A stretch of 64,000 nt of DNA, from positions 1-64,000 of the forward strand of contig CAJOLH010000006.1 of NCBI GenBank assembly GCA_905235375.1. Reading direction: 5' to 3'. Every line of letters begins with the position of its first letter. Position 1 is the first letter of the stretch. The translations under genes and the position numbers were made by a program. Positions 8,655 through 20,100 of this stretch are shown one piece after another. The notes below the pieces were generated by a model that saw only the letters and a list, made by a program, of their open reading frames with translations, searched no databases and had not been told where the DNA came from. Source of the DNA: an uncultured Bacteroidales bacterium (GTDB taxonomy: Bacteria; Bacteroidota; Bacteroidia; Bacteroidales; UBA3663).

Positions 8655-8756
8655 GTCTTTTTTTTGCTAAATTGTTTCATTTTGAACCTTAAAAAGTATA
8701 AAAAAAGCCTAAAACTATAAAAAATAGCAAGAAAACTGCACTTTTTTGGCGAAAAG

Positions 8757-8789
8757 TTTGTGACTTATCGAATATTCTTATTAAATTTG
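8757..8789 (+). promoter_or_regulatory. Sigma-ABfr type promoter of the histone H1-like gene
   Basis: TTTG at 8757-8760 and TAAATTTG at 8782-8789 are separated by 21 bp. The ATG follows at 8858, leaving a leader of about 60 nt. Confidence 0.65.
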
Positions 8790-8857
8790 CATCGTCAAAG
8801 ACTTGGTTTCCCAAACTCGAACGACGTAATATCAACCTAAATATTTTAATCATCACT

Positions 8858-9034
8858 ATGGAAGAACTGGTTCAGAAATTCAATGAACTCTCAGCTGCTT
8901 TCGCCGCTGACGCTTCTGCACAGGCCATCAAGGGCAACAAGGCTGCCGGTCTCCGTGCCCGCAAGAATGCCCTCGCACTTATTGATCTCCTCAAGGAGTT
9001 CCGTAAAGCCTCGGTGGAGAAGGCTAAGGCTTGA
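8858..9034 (+). CDS. Histone H1-like DNA-associated protein, 58 aa
   Basis: The short product starts MEELVQKFNEL and ends LLKEFRKASVEKAKA. It is Lys/Ala-rich and helical, with the KGNKAAGLRARK core found in the Bacteroidetes histone H1-like (Hc1-related) family. These small basic proteins are thought to bind nucleic acid and help organise the nucleoid, though direct evidence in this phylum is thin. It is a stand-alone gene with its own promoter (8757-8789), divergent from the lipid gene set and ending 90 bp before the DUF4105 gene. A GU-rich hairpin (about 9073-9109) could end it, but lacks a T-run. It is shorter than the usual 100-codon cut-off, so it is easily missed. Confidence 0.8.
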   Translation: MEELVQKFNELSAAFAADASAQAIKGNKAAGLRARKNALALIDLLKEFRKASVEKAKA

Positions 9035-9124
9035 TCCCTTTTACCTTTTAATCACCATTCCCCATTCAAAACGAGGCATCCATGGGCTGACACATACGCA
9101 CGTGGATGTCTTGTTATGTGGTCT

Positions 9125-10351
9125 ATGAAGCAACTTCTCATAGCAGCGTTATTGACGCTGACTTATTTTTTACCCGCGCGTGCGCAATTGGATTTCTCCG
9201 ACTCCCTGCGCATCAGTTTGCTGACCTGTTCCCCCGGTCCCGATGCGTACGAACGCTTTGGGCATACGGCTTTGCGCGTCCAGGATCAGCGCAATCCGCA
9301 GATGGACATCACCTTCCACTACGGAGTCTTTTCGTTTAATACACCTCATTTCAAATATCGTTTCGTCAAAGGCGAGACCGACTATCAGCTGGGTGCTCTC
9401 TATACACGCAACTTCATCGAAGAATACCGCCAGCGTGGTCTTGGCATGACCGAACAATGGCTGCGCCTCGACTCGGCACAGGCACAGGACGTGCTGCAAA
9501 GGCTCCTCATCAACTATCGGCCTGAGAACCGCACCTACCGCTACTCCTACTTCTTCGACAACTGCGCCACCCGTCCCTATCGACTCCTCTGTGCATCAGC
9601 AGGCGAGCAACTGCGCTACGATACGGCTTGGGTGAAGGACATCACCCTGCGTCAGATGGTGCAGGAGAAGACCCACCGCAACAACTGGCTCGACTTCGGC
9701 ATTGCACTGGCTGTGGCTGCCCGCTCCGACCAACGTGCCTGGTTCGAGGAACAGATGTTCCTGCCCGAATACCTAAGCCAGGCTGTGGGCAATGCCAAAA
9801 TCGAGAAGAATACAGCTTCCAACCGTTGGCATGCACCGTTTGTGACCGAGAGCGACACGCTGCTCACCATGCATCCCGACATCGCATCGAAGATAGCAGC
9901 CCCCGACCGCATTGCTCCAAGAACCGTCTTTGGCATCGTGCTGCTCGTTGCCCTTGTCCTCTCGGCTTGGGAGTGGCGCAAGCGAAGAGATGCCGAGCAG
10001 AAGAGACGGACTGCCAAAGTGCCGTTGTTGGTGAATGCCTTCGACTCGCTGCTCCTCTTGGCTACAGGACTGACAGGATGTGTGGTATGGTTTCTGAACT
10101 TTTTCTCTCTCCATCCGGCGGTTGACCACAACCTGAATTGCTTCTGGTTGCTGCCAACGCATGTCATTATGGCTGTTCTTATTTGGTTCAACAGCCTGAA
10201 GAGAGGGTGCAGCATTTACTTTGGCATAACATTTGCTCTGATTATTGCGTATGTAATCTTCGACTGGATTATCGGACAATATTGTCCGCCCGCCTTCCTC
10301 CTACTGTTGTCCACCCTGTTGCTCCGCAGCTACATGAGGCTTCGGATATGA
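9125..10351 (+). CDS. DUF4105 envelope protein with C-terminal membrane helices
   Basis: The 408-aa protein has a signal peptide (MKQLLIAALLTLTYFLPARA). A periplasmic DUF4105 (Lnb N-terminal type) domain follows, from about 22 to 240, with GHTALRV, FHYGVFSF and the conserved FFDNCATRPYR. Near residue 265 begins a bundle of four or five membrane helices. The Cys and His residues in the conserved motifs hint at a thiol-hydrolase-like fold, but no activity is established that I know of. I preferred the ATG at 9125 over the one at 9116 because it gives a cleaner signal peptide. It precedes the PafA-like gene in the same direction. Confidence 0.8.
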   Translation: MKQLLIAALLTLTYFLPARAQLDFSDSLRISLLTCSPGPDAYERFGHTALRVQDQRNPQMDITFHYGVFSFNTPHFKYRFVKGETDYQLGALYTRNFIEEYRQRGLGMTEQWLRLDSAQAQDVLQRLLINYRPENRTYRYSYFFDNCATRPYRLLCASAGEQLRYDTAWVKDITLRQMVQEKTHRNNWLDFGIALAVAARSDQRAWFEEQMFLPEYLSQAVGNAKIEKNTASNRWHAPFVTESDTLLTMHPDIASKIAAPDRIAPRTVFGIVLLVALVLSAWEWRKRRDAEQKRRTAKVPLLVNAFDSLLLLATGLTGCVVWFLNFFSLHPAVDHNLNCFWLLPTHVIMAVLIWFNSLKRGCSIYFGITFALIIAYVIFDWIIGQYCPPAFLLLLSTLLLRSYMRLRI

Positions 10352-10405
10352 AGTACCAGAGGTGATATGAGAGGTTCGAAAGATTAAGAGAAGTTAGAAA
10401 GATAC

Positions 10406-12052
10406 ATGATTTCCCACAAGACTGACATACTGACACTGACACAGCTGGCTCTGCTGCTGACGGCGCTCCATACGCTGCCAGCCTATGCTGTCACCCCAGA
10501 CCAGCGCTATCCTGCCGCCAGTGCAAGCAGCAGTGAAAATCAGGATATGCCGCGACTCATCATCGGCATCACCATTGACCAACTGCGCACCGATTATCTC
10601 GACATCCTGCAGAACCGCTTCGGACAAGGCGGTTTCCGTCGTCTGCTGCAAGAGGGGAAAGTCTATGACCAGGTAACCTTCGAACTTGACCATCCCGATG
10701 CCGCCACTGCCATTGCCGTACTGACCACAGGCAGCTATCCTTTCCAGAACGGCATCAGCGGGGAGTTTTCGTTCGACAAAGAGACACTGCGCCGGCGACC
10801 CATCTTCTTCGACATCAAATACATTGGCAACTCCACCGATGGATACTGGTCGCCCCGTGCCCTGCTGAGCAGCACGATAGCGGACGAACTGAAGCTGGCA
10901 TCGATGCAGACCAGCAGAATCTACAGCATCGCGCCCAATGCATACGAGGCACTTATCACTGCCGGACATTCGTCGGATGGGGCAATCTGGGTGGATGACA
11001 AGCGAGGCAACTGGTGTTCGACAACTTTTTACAAGGAATTTCCCCCGTATGTCACCAACCAGAACAACAATCACCCGCTCTTCTGCGATGCCGAGAGCAA
11101 AGGCTGGGATTCGCGACTGCTGACACAGAACGGTGTTTGCGCACTTTCTCCCTATCAGCCCTGCAACCCCTACTTCACCCATAAGTTCCAGGAAAGCAAG
11201 CAGGTGATGTACACTTGGATCAAGACCTCACCCATCATCAATGAGGCTGTGGGCAAGATGGCGCAAGTCTTCATCACCAACGGACGCATGGGAACTGCCG
11301 ACAAGCGCACCGATATGCTGCAGCTCACGTTCTATGCCGGCACCTATCAGCATACTGCCAAGGAGGTCTATCCCTGCGAACTTGAGGAGACTTATCTGCG
11401 CCTCGACCAGACACTGGAGGAACTGCTCAACTTCATCGACTGGCAAATTGGGCTCAAGAACACCCTCATCTACTTGATGGGGACGGGCGACACCCGCAAG
11501 GAAACAGATGAGATACTGGGCCTTTCGCTGGGCGAATTCAATGCCAACCGTTGCACAGCACTGCTCAACATTCAGCTCAATTCGCTCTATGGGCAGGGAC
11601 AGTGGATTGAAGGATTCGACGACAACCAGGTTTACCTCAACCACAAGCTCATCGAACAAAAGCAGCTGCAAATAGATGATGTAGCCCGTGAAGCCGCTAA
11701 ATTTGTAGCACTCTTCAGTGGTGTCGATGAGGTCTTCACTGCCCAGCAGCTCCTGCATGAAGACTACAGCTTGCGCATCGAACGCATCCGCAACAGCTAC
11801 CGCAAGAACGGAGGTGGCGACCTGGTCATCATCCTTCAACCCGGATGGAACCTCCGGCTCGATGACAACAGTCGTCCGCTGCCACAGAAACGCTTTGATG
11901 TCTATCCTGGCCCAGCCATCATTTTTGCACCCTCATTGGTGAAGGCAGAGCGTATTCATGCTCCCGTCGAGGCAACCGCCATCGCCCCGACCATCGCCAA
12001 GATCATTAGGATCAGAGCTCCAAGCGCTTGCCGCGCATTGCCACTCTTCTAA
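10406..12052 (+). CDS. PafA-like alkaline-phosphatase-superfamily protein, probably inactive
   Basis: The 548-aa protein has a signal peptide and follows the fold order of PafA-type phosphate monoesterases: IGITIDQLRTDYL (D58 kept), TTGSYPFQNGI (108-117), AGHSSDGAIWVDD (186-198), a GNW (201-203), and the EETYLRLDQTLEELLNFID helix. The catalytic residues seem lost. By recalled alignment, the nucleophile Thr falls on Ala near 99-100. The Lys/Arg pair of the LKDR motif is PNAY (177-180). The metal-binding D-x3-H becomes AGTYQ (311-315). ADHG becomes GTGD (359-362). It is likely a structural or binding pseudoenzyme in the envelope. It lies 104 bp before secA in the same direction, which may or may not be functional. 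Confidence 0.75.
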   Translation: MISHKTDILTLTQLALLLTALHTLPAYAVTPDQRYPAASASSSENQDMPRLIIGITIDQLRTDYLDILQNRFGQGGFRRLLQEGKVYDQVTFELDHPDAATAIAVLTTGSYPFQNGISGEFSFDKETLRRRPIFFDIKYIGNSTDGYWSPRALLSSTIADELKLASMQTSRIYSIAPNAYEALITAGHSSDGAIWVDDKRGNWCSTTFYKEFPPYVTNQNNNHPLFCDAESKGWDSRLLTQNGVCALSPYQPCNPYFTHKFQESKQVMYTWIKTSPIINEAVGKMAQVFITNGRMGTADKRTDMLQLTFYAGTYQHTAKEVYPCELEETYLRLDQTLEELLNFIDWQIGLKNTLIYLMGTGDTRKETDEILGLSLGEFNANRCTALLNIQLNSLYGQGQWIEGFDDNQVYLNHKLIEQKQLQIDDVAREAAKFVALFSGVDEVFTAQQLLHEDYSLRIERIRNSYRKNGGGDLVIILQPGWNLRLDDNSRPLPQKRFDVYPGPAIIFAPSLVKAERIHAPVEATAIAPTIAKIIRIRAPSACRALPLF

Positions 12053-12064
12053 TTTAATTTTTTT

Positions 12065-12114
12065 CTAGAGCATCTAGAATATCTAGAGTATCTAGAAAAT
12101 CTAGAATTCCTAGA
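12065..12114. repeat. Six CTAGA-type 9-bp tandem units before secA
   Basis: CTAGA begins at 12065, 12074, 12083, 12092, 12101 and 12110, an exact 9-bp period, with the four bases between units varying. The array occupies the gap between the PafA-like gene and secA. Confidence 0.9.
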
Positions 12115-12156
12115 CAATATAGCCCCGAATGAAATAAACAACAAAAAAATAAATAC

Positions 12157-15100
12157 ATGGGATTTAATGATTTCTTAAAGAAAATCTTCGGCGACAAGTC
12201 GAGCCGCGATATGAAGCTCATCCAGCCCTGGGTAGAGAAAATCAAGGCTGCTTACCCTGCCGTCGAAAAACTAAGCAACGACGAGCTGCGTGCCCGCACC
12301 AAGCAGATCATGCAAGACCTGGAGGCCAGCGTGAAGGCCGACAAAGATGAGATACAACACCTGCGCGATACCGTCGAGGACCTTGAAGTGGAGAAACGCG
12401 AGGCTGTGTGGGCAGAAGTAGATAAGCTCAAGAAAAAGGTTCGTGAGACACAAGAAGCAAAACTCACCGAATACCTTCCTGAGGTATATGCCATCGTCAA
12501 GAACACCGCCTACCGATTTGCCAACAACGAAACCGTGGAGGTGACTGCCACACAGATGGACCGTGACCTCGCTGCCACACGTGACTTTGTCACCATCGAC
12601 GGCGATAAGGCCATCTACAAGACCACGTGGATAGCAGGCGGCAACCCCACGCGTTGGGATATGGTTCACTACGACGTTCAGCTCTTCGGCGGCACCGTGC
12701 TCCACCAAGGCAAGATTGCCGAGATGGCAACAGGCGAAGGCAAGACGCTGGTGGCTACGCTCCCCGTCTTCCTGAACGCGATGACCCACAACGGCGTACA
12801 CGTAGTCACCGTCAACGACTACCTCGCCAAGCGTGACTGCGAATGGATGGGTCCACTCTACCAGTTCCATGGTCTGACCGTCGATTGCATCGACCGCTAC
12901 CAGCCCAATTCAGACGAACGTCGCAAGGCTTACAACTGCGACATAACCTTCGGCACCAACAATGAGTTCGGCTTCGACTATCTGCGCGACAACATGGCCA
13001 CCCATCCCGAAGACCTCGTGCAGCGCGAACACAACTTCGCCATCGTCGATGAGGTTGACTCCGTGCTGATTGACGATGCCCGTACGCCGCTCATCATCTC
13101 AGGTCCGACTCCACGCACTTCGGAATACTCCGATGAGGAACTTTACCAAACCTACCGCGACCGCGTTGAGAACGTAGTACGCATGCAGAAGACGTTGGCC
13201 AACCAGTTGCTCAACGAGGCCAAGAAGAAGGTGAACAACCCCGACAAGACCATCAAGGACGAAGGTGCTACCCAGCTCTATCGTGCCTTCCGTGCATGGC
13301 CAAAGAACTCTGCCCTCATCAAGTTCCTGTCGGAGCCAGGCGTCAAGCAGGAGATGCTGCGCGCCGAGGCCTACTTCCTGCAGGACAACCAGAAAGAGAT
13401 GCCTACAGCCTTAGAGCCACTTTACTTCGCTATCGAGGAGAAGAACAAGCAGGTCGATCTGACCGACAAGGGCATCGACGCACTGACTGGCAGCTCGGAA
13501 GACCCTAAGTTCTTCGTGCTCCCCGACGTAGGGTCAGAGTTGGCCGAGATTGAGCACGACGAGAGCCTTTCGAAGGAGGAGAAGCTCGAACGCAAGGACA
13601 AGATCATGACCGAATACACCACCAAGGCCGAACGCGTACATGCCGTGGATCAGTTGCTCAAGGCTTTCTGTATGTTCGACAGGGATGTCGATTACGTCAT
13701 CTCGGAGGACGGCAAGGTGAAGATCGTCGATGAGCAGACCGGACGTATCATGGAGGGCCGCCGCTGGAGCGATGGTTTGCACCAAGCCGTCGAAGCCAAG
13801 GAGCGCGTCAAGATCGAGGCCACCACACAGACCTTCGCCACCATCACCCTGCAGAACTACTTCCGTATGTACCACAAGCTGTCGGGCATGACCGGTACCG
13901 CCGAGACCGAAGCAGGCGAATTCTGGGACATCTACAAGCTCGACGTGGTGACCATCCCCACCAACCGCCCCGTGGCCCGTATCGACATGAACGATCGCGT
14001 CTATAAGACCAAGCGTGCCAAGTACAAGGCCGTCATTGCACAGATTGAGGAATATGTCAAGGCTGGCCGTCCTGTGCTGGTCGGTACCACCTCAGTCGAA
14101 ATCTCCGAGACCCTCTCGAAAGCCTTGCAGCTGCGTGGCATCAAGCACAATGTGCTCAACGCCAAGTTGCACCAGCGTGAAGCCGACATCGTGGCACAAG
14201 CCGGACAATCTTCGACCGTAACCATCGCTACCAACATGGCTGGTCGTGGTACCGACATCAAGCTGTCGCCCGAAGTAAAGGCGGCAGGCGGTCTGGCCAT
14301 CATCGGCACTGAGCGCCACGAGTCGCGACGTGTCGATCGTCAGTTGCGTGGACGTTCAGGTCGTCAAGGTGACCCTGGTTCGTCGGTATTCTTCGTTTCG
14401 CTCGAAGACAACCTGATGCGTATCTTCGGCTCGGACAAGATTTCGAAGATCATGGACTCGAAGATGTTCGGTATGGCCGAAGACGACGTCATCGAGCACT
14501 CGCTGCTCAACAAGTCGATCGAGACCGCACAGAAGAAGGTTGAGGAGAACAACTTCGGCATCCGCAAGCGTCTGCTCGAATACGACGACGTGCTCAACAA
14601 GCAGCGTGAAGTGGTCTATGCACAGCGTCGCCACGCCCTCATGGGCGAACGCATCTTCATCGACTTCATGAACATGGCCTACAGTGTGGCTGGCAACCTC
14701 ATCGAGCAATTCGGCATGAACAACGACTACGAAGCCCTGCAGCTCGACGTATTGCGTAATTTCGGCGTTGATGTACCATTCACCGAAGAGCAAGCCAAGC
14801 GACTCAAGCCCGAAGAAATGAGTGAGAAGATCTACAAGGCAGGTATGGAGAACTTCAATCGCCACAGCAAAGACCTGGCCGAGAAGGTCACTCCACGCAT
14901 TAAGGAAATCTGGGAACAGGTGAAGGATGGCGGACAGATCAAGAACATCATCATCCCCATCTCCGACGGAAAGCGCGTCTATCAGATACCCGTTCCGCTC
15001 CAGGAGGCTGCCGAGACCGATGGCAAGTCGATCAGCAAGACCTTCCTCAAGGTGATCATGCTTCACAACATCGACGAGGCTTGGAAGCAGAACCTGCGCG

Positions 15101-15600
15101 ACCTCGACGACCTGAAGCAGAACACACAGAATGCCAGCTACGAACAAAAGGATCCGCTCTTGATTTATAAGCTGGAGTCGTACCACATCTTCGAGCGCAT
15201 GGTGACCAAGATGAACTCGAAGGCCGTGTCGGTGCTGATGCGCGGACAACTCTATCTGCCCGAACCCACTCCCGAAGAGATTGCACAGCAGCAGGCTGCC
15301 GCAGCACAGCGACAGCAGATGCAGCAAGCTGCAGCCCAGCGTAAGATGGCAGCTATGGGGCAGATGAAGGGCGAAGCTCCTTCGCGTCCCGTTCCACCTC
15401 CTCCATTCCCACCGCAGTTCCGTACTGCCGGTGACCAGCGTCAGCGACCCGATTTCAGCCGTATGCAGGCTACACATGCTGGAGCCAACGGTCAGAACAC
15501 CGTGCAGCGAAAGCCCATGGGCACTACGCCTCACGTAGGACGTAACGACCCATGCCCCTGTGGTTCGGGCTTGAAGTACAAGAACTGCCACGGCAAGTAA
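12157..15600 (+). CDS. secA: Preprotein translocase ATPase SecA
   Basis: SecA drives secretory preproteins through SecYEG by ATP hydrolysis at the inner membrane. Visible motifs are Walker A MATGEGKT (about 190-197), the DEVD box (298-301) followed by [16 protein letters not shown], the second motor half with [15 protein letters not shown] and [13 protein letters not shown], and a C-terminal zinc site [13 protein letters not shown] (C1133, C1135, C1144, H1145). At 1147 aa it is longer than the roughly 900 aa of E. coli, as is usual in Bacteroidetes, with an N-terminal charged helical insertion (about 60-110) and a Gln/Ala/Met-rich linker (about 1045-1075) before a Pro-rich segment. A long hairpin ending in T6 follows at 15627-15726. 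Confidence 0.98.
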   Translation: MGFNDFLKKIFGDKSSRDMKLIQPWVEKIKAAYPAVEKLSNDELRARTKQIMQDLEASVKADKDEIQHLRDTVEDLEVEKREAVWAEVDKLKKKVRETQEAKLTEYLPEVYAIVKNTAYRFANNETVEVTATQMDRDLAATRDFVTIDGDKAIYKTTWIAGGNPTRWDMVHYDVQLFGGTVLHQGKIAEMATGEGKTLVATLPVFLNAMTHNGVHVVTVNDYLAKRDCEWMGPLYQFHGLTVDCIDRYQPNSDERRKAYNCDITFGTNNEFGFDYLRDNMATHPEDLVQREHNFAIVDEVDSVLIDDARTPLIISGPTPRTSEYSDEELYQTYRDRVENVVRMQKTLANQLLNEAKKKVNNPDKTIKDEGATQLYRAFRAWPKNSALIKFLSEPGVKQEMLRAEAYFLQDNQKEMPTALEPLYFAIEEKNKQVDLTDKGIDALTGSSEDPKFFVLPDVGSELAEIEHDESLSKEEKLERKDKIMTEYTTKAERVHAVDQLLKAFCMFDRDVDYVISEDGKVKIVDEQTGRIMEGRRWSDGLHQAVEAKERVKIEATTQTFATITLQNYFRMYHKLSGMTGTAETEAGEFWDIYKLDVVTIPTNRPVARIDMNDRVYKTKRAKYKAVIAQIEEYVKAGRPVLVGTTSVEISETLSKALQLRGIKHNVLNAKLHQREADIVAQAGQSSTVTIATNMAGRGTDIKLSPEVKAAGGLAIIGTERHESRRVDRQLRGRSGRQGDPGSSVFFVSLEDNLMRIFGSDKISKIMDSKMFGMAEDDVIEHSLLNKSIETAQKKVEENNFGIRKRLLEYDDVLNKQREVVYAQRRHALMGERIFIDFMNMAYSVAGNLIEQFGMNNDYEALQLDVLRNFGVDVPFTEEQAKRLKPEEMSEKIYKAGMENFNRHSKDLAEKVTPRIKEIWEQVKDGGQIKNIIIPISDGKRVYQIPVPLQEAAETDGKSISKTFLKVIMLHNIDEAWKQNLRDLDDLKQNTQNASYEQKDPLLIYKLESYHIFERMVTKMNSKAVSVLMRGQLYLPEPTPEEIAQQQAAAAQRQQMQQAAAQRKMAAMGQMKGEAPSRPVPPPPFPPQFRTAGDQRQRPDFSRMQATHAGANGQNTVQRKPMGTTPHVGRNDPCPCGSGLKYKNCHGK

Positions 15601-15626
15601 CAGTTGGTTCAAAAACCCTAAGAACA

Positions 15627-15726
15627 CACGAATTATCATCCCTGCTCATGAATTATCGAAATCCCAACTCCCAAATCCCCTTAACCCCCATCCCTCGTAA
15701 TTCATGGTCAAATGATAATTCGTGTT
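15627..15726 (+). terminator. Long hairpin after secA with a C-rich loop
   Basis: Two nested perfect inverted repeats pair: CACGAATTATCAT (15627-15639) with ATGATAATTCGTG (15712-15724), and inside it CATGAATTA with TAATTCATG. The outer arm runs into TTTTTT. The loop holds five C-tracts at 15663-15694, so the minus strand there has a G-quadruplex-compatible motif. This may be the secA terminator, or a small mobile-type inverted repeat that also ends transcription. Confidence 0.65.
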
Positions 15727-15857
15727 TTTTATCTTCGATTCAATTCACTACGTTTTGAGTCAATCCTCCCTGTCTTGTTTACACTTTTTTAATACCCTTT
15801 TAATACCTTTTAAATATATACATATTAAACTTACCTTGCGAAACACGTCTTATAGTT

Positions 15858-17084
15858 ATGAAACACTCACTGACACTCATCCTTTCCTTGTCGATGCTTG
15901 CAACCTCACTTTCAGCACAGCATCCTGACCTCAACCGTCCCTTCGGTTGGGCAAATTGTACGACCCTCACCTCGGGTGACGATTATCGCGTAACAGGTGG
16001 CAAAGCAGTAGCCAGTCCCAGTACCATCACGCTCACCAACACGGGCAGCGATATGCGCAGCACCCTCATCAAGGCCATCAACGAGAACGACATCATCATC
16101 CTCGATGGCAGCAAGGGTGACTTCATTGTTAGCAGCTCGATGCAACTGAAGGACCTGCAGAACAAGACCATCGTAGGCATCAACAACGCACGCGTCTGCA
16201 CCGAGTTCTACATGTCGCCCGAATTACATCAACTGATGAACGACAAGAAAGTGCTTGAACAGAATACCTCAAAATCCGATCAGGTACTTACCCTTTCGAA
16301 TGGCAGGCGTGTGGGCGAACCCCGTGAATACCTCATCCGCCAAATCCTCATCGACAAGATGCAGGATCCTGACGAGAAATTCCGCAATGCCGGACTCTTC
16401 AGTCTCTCCAATTGCCAGAATATCATCATTCGCAACCTGTCCTTGCAAGGGCCAGGTGCCATTGACGTAGGTGGCAACGACCTGCTCACCCTCAGTCGTG
16501 GTTCAAAGCACGTTTGGGTGGATCATGTGGATTTCTGCGACGGTATGGACGGCAACTTCGACATCAACAGTTTCTCGGACTTCATCACCGTATCGTGGTG
16601 CCGCTTCCATTACACCGAACGCACCTACATCCACGCCAACACCAACCTTGTGGGTTCGAGCGACCGTGCCGAACAGAATGGCGAGGACAACCTGAACGTC
16701 ACCTTTGCCTTCTGTGAGTGGGGCGAAGGCTGCGACCAGCGTATGCCGATGGTACGTTTCGGCACCATCCACCTGCTCAACGACTATTATACCTGCGCCG
16801 GCAATTCGGCAGCCGCCAATCCACGCTTCCAGTCCGAGTTCCGCATCGAGGGATGCTATTTTGCCGAAGGTGTCAAGAAGATCTTCTCGCAAAAGGATGC
16901 CAAGGCCTTCGTCTTCGTCAATAACCACTACACCGAGAAGTTCAAGCAGCCCGACAATCTTGGTGATGTCACCCTCCCCTATCGCTACGAGGCTATTCCC
17001 GTCGAGGAAGTTCCGAAGGTGGTAGGCGAACACGTGGGAGCCACCCTCTCCGACCCGCTGAACATAACTGATGAGCCGAAATAA
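15858..17084 (+). CDS. Secreted pectate lyase, PL1 family
   Basis: The 408-aa product has a signal peptide (about residues 1-20, ending LSAQ) and a right-handed beta-helix of the PL1 type. The key signatures are WVDHVDFCDGMDGNFDI (220-236) with the calcium-binding Asp residues, and RMPMVRFG (295-302) with the catalytic Arg. PL1 enzymes cut polygalacturonate by beta-elimination. The length fits a single-domain enzyme, with no carbohydrate-binding module. No SusC/SusD pair or sugar regulator is nearby, so it is not part of a classic PUL here. The next gene, encoding the alpha-2-macroglobulin, begins 69 bp later. Confidence 0.88.
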   Translation: MKHSLTLILSLSMLATSLSAQHPDLNRPFGWANCTTLTSGDDYRVTGGKAVASPSTITLTNTGSDMRSTLIKAINENDIIILDGSKGDFIVSSSMQLKDLQNKTIVGINNARVCTEFYMSPELHQLMNDKKVLEQNTSKSDQVLTLSNGRRVGEPREYLIRQILIDKMQDPDEKFRNAGLFSLSNCQNIIIRNLSLQGPGAIDVGGNDLLTLSRGSKHVWVDHVDFCDGMDGNFDINSFSDFITVSWCRFHYTERTYIHANTNLVGSSDRAEQNGEDNLNVTFAFCEWGEGCDQRMPMVRFGTIHLLNDYYTCAGNSAAANPRFQSEFRIEGCYFAEGVKKIFSQKDAKAFVFVNNHYTEKFKQPDNLGDVTLPYRYEAIPVEEVPKVVGEHVGATLSDPLNITDEPK

Positions 17085-17153
17085 GCAAGTCTGCCAAATA
17101 ATCGAGATGGAGCACCTTCCATCCCGATCTAATCCCTATATAATCCTTGCATC

Positions 17154-20100
17154 ATGAAACGGAATTATTTTATTGCCACTCTGACTATTCTCATGAACAT
17201 TGTAAACATTTTCAGCTCAGACGGCCAAAGTTATGATGAATTTTGGAAAAACGTCTCTGACCTACAGCAGAAGGACATGCCCCGCAAGGTGATTGACGAG
17301 GCACAGAAGATCTACGACAAAGCTCAGAAGGAGAAAAAGTTCCCTCATCTTGCCAAGGCGTGGATCACCATCGTCGAGACCAAGTGTGACCTCGATCCCG
17401 ACAGTTTCCGTATTGCCAACTTCCCACCTTTCCCGCACGAGGGGCTCGTTGAGGATGCCGTCTATAACGCCGTCATGGGTTCGGCCTATCTGGCCATGAC
17501 CGACAGCCACATCTCCGACTTCGACGAAGAAACGAAGAGCGAATACAATGCCAAGGCACGCGAACTCTTCACCCTTTCGCTAAAGGACAAGGCAGCATTG
17601 GCCAAGGCTTCGGCTTTGGGCTACGAACCACTGATTCAGGAAGGAGAAGACAGCCGTCTCTATCAGCACGATATGCTGTCACTGCTCACCCGCTTTGTGC
17701 TTCAGAATGCTCAGATGAAAGAGAGCGAAAAGGCTCAACTCCTGGGCGAAGTGGCAGCCTACTACAAGCAGAAAGGACCACGCGATGCCTACGCACTGAC
17801 CGAACTGGAGCACCTCACACTGCTGCGCAACCACGAGGACTACAACCTCCGTTTGTCATCCGACTCATTTCTGGAGGCACTCAAGACGCTCGTCGAAGAA
17901 ACCAAGGACATTGAGGCTGGAGCCGATGTAGCACAAGCATATTGCAATCAGATATACAACGATGACGAAAGGTTGACCTTTGCCCGCTGGGCACAGAAGC
18001 AATACAAGGGCTCGCATATCGCGCCCTACTTCTCCAACGTCGAAGGCGAGTTGATGAACCCTACTTGCACCCTCTATGTTCCATCAGGCATTCTCCCCAA
18101 CCGTCCTTTCGATATTGAACTACGCTTCAGGAACCAGACCCAGGCCACGGTCGAGGTACGCCTTTACAACGGCAAGGACAAGAACCGCCAGTTCAAGACC
18201 GACGGCAAACTCATCGACAAACGAGACTACATCTTAGGTGACGACAGCCTCAACGTGGCGCGTCGTGCTGAAAACATGCCTACCAGCGGCGAACGCAAAG
18301 ACCAGTTCTCGCTGCCCGCCGGTCATTACATCTTCATTGCACGTACTCCTCAGCGCGTATCCATCGAAGACATCGAGATCACCTCGCTCCGCCTCTTCCT
18401 CTTCGAACTGCCTTCGAAGGAGACACTGGCTTTCGTTGGTGACATCGAAACAGGACGTCCTGTGCCCAATGCTACCGTCGTGGTGGAGGACTATTCGGGC
18501 AATGACCAACAGTTCTTTGCATGCAACGGGAAAGGCGAGGTCATCATCCCACACTATGACCGAAACAAATATGTATGTGCCTGCATCAAGGGTTCTAACG
18601 ACCAGACAAACAGGGTCTATCTCTACTCCAGCGATGCCCATGAAAAGAACAACAATTTGCACAGTTCGCTCTTCACCGATCGTGCCATCTATCGTCCAGG
18701 TCAGACCGTCCATGTCTCTGCCATCGTCTATCAGCAGAATAGCGATAACACACAGGTGGCAACCGACCGCAAATTCACGCTCACGTTCACGGATGCAAAT
18801 GGTAAGGAAATTGACAAGCGCGAGGTGGTGACCAACCAATACGGCAGTTACGACTGCGACTTCGTGATTCCAACTGACCGACTGCCAGGCCGATTCACCG
18901 TGACGGATAACAACAGCGGCAGTACCAGTTTCCGTGTCGAGGAATACAAACGACCCACTTTCGACGTCAAGGCCAAGGCTACCGAAAGCCACGGTCGCAA
19001 GATCAGCATCGGCGACACCATCGAAGTAGAAGCCATAGCCAAGACATACGCCGATGTTCCCGTGCAGGATGCACAGGTCAAATACACCATCGAGACCGCC
19101 AAGTGCAGTTTCTGGTTCTGGGGTGGTTCAGGTTGGGAACAACTCTCTGAAGGCGAAGGTCGCACCGACGAGAAGGGTCGCATCGCCGTGCCCGTCTATC
19201 TCGACCCGAAGAAACTCGACGACGATGATGACGACCAGATGCTGCGCTATCGCGTCACCTTCGACATCACCGATATAGCAGGCGAAACACACAGTGCCAC
19301 CTACACCACCGCCGTTTCGCTTCAGCCGTTCAGCATCAGCTTCAGTGTACCCGATCCATACGACGCAAGCAGTTCCCAGCAAATCATCGTCAAGGCTCGC
19401 AACGCCAGCGGCGAGGAAGTCAACGTTTCAGGTATCTTCAACGTTCTGACTGAGAGCTACAGCTCGGAGTCCATCCATTCCGGTACCTTCCAGACCGGTG
19501 TACCCATCGAACTGCCTGCCTTGAGCCCAGGACAATATTACATCGAAGCATTTGCCACCGATGAAGCCGGCAACATGGTAGGAAAGCGCAGAATCGAATC
19601 ACTTAGGCTCTACGACTCGAAGGCCGCCATTGCGCTCAATCCCAAAAAGATGAGCCGCAATGAAGCACAAAAAGACCTCACACGCTTTACGGGCGACTTC
19701 TTCCACGTTGCCAAGAAAGAATTCTCGGAGCAAATGCCTGCCGAAGTGTTCTTCAGCCCTGGCTGCAAAGATGTCTATGTGGGCTACATGATTCTGGCAA
19801 ACGACCGTATCGTCGAGCGCGGAAACATCGAACTGGGACGAGAACTCTATCGACTTATCATACCCTACGACCGCAGTTATGGCGATGGTGTCCGACTCTT
19901 CATCTGGTACGCACGCGATGGCCAAGTATGCAACACATCCACCACGTTGACCTACGTGAAACCCGAGAAGCAACTCAAGCTTTCGTGGAGCACATTCCGC
20001 GACCGCCTCTATCCAGGGCAGGACGAAACGTGGACGCTCACCATCCAAGGCAAGGACGACAAGCCCGTCAGTGGGGCAGAACTCCTTGCCACGATGTACG

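Noticed and set aside
9073-9109. Terminator after the histone H1-like gene
   Set aside because: A GU-containing stem can be drawn (GAGGCATCCA with TGGATGTCTT), but no T-run follows and the loop is long, so I did not list it as a feature.
17107-17131. GATGGA/TCCATC hairpin between the pectate lyase and the alpha-2-macroglobulin
   Set aside because: Only a 6-bp stem without a T-run, expected by chance at this length.
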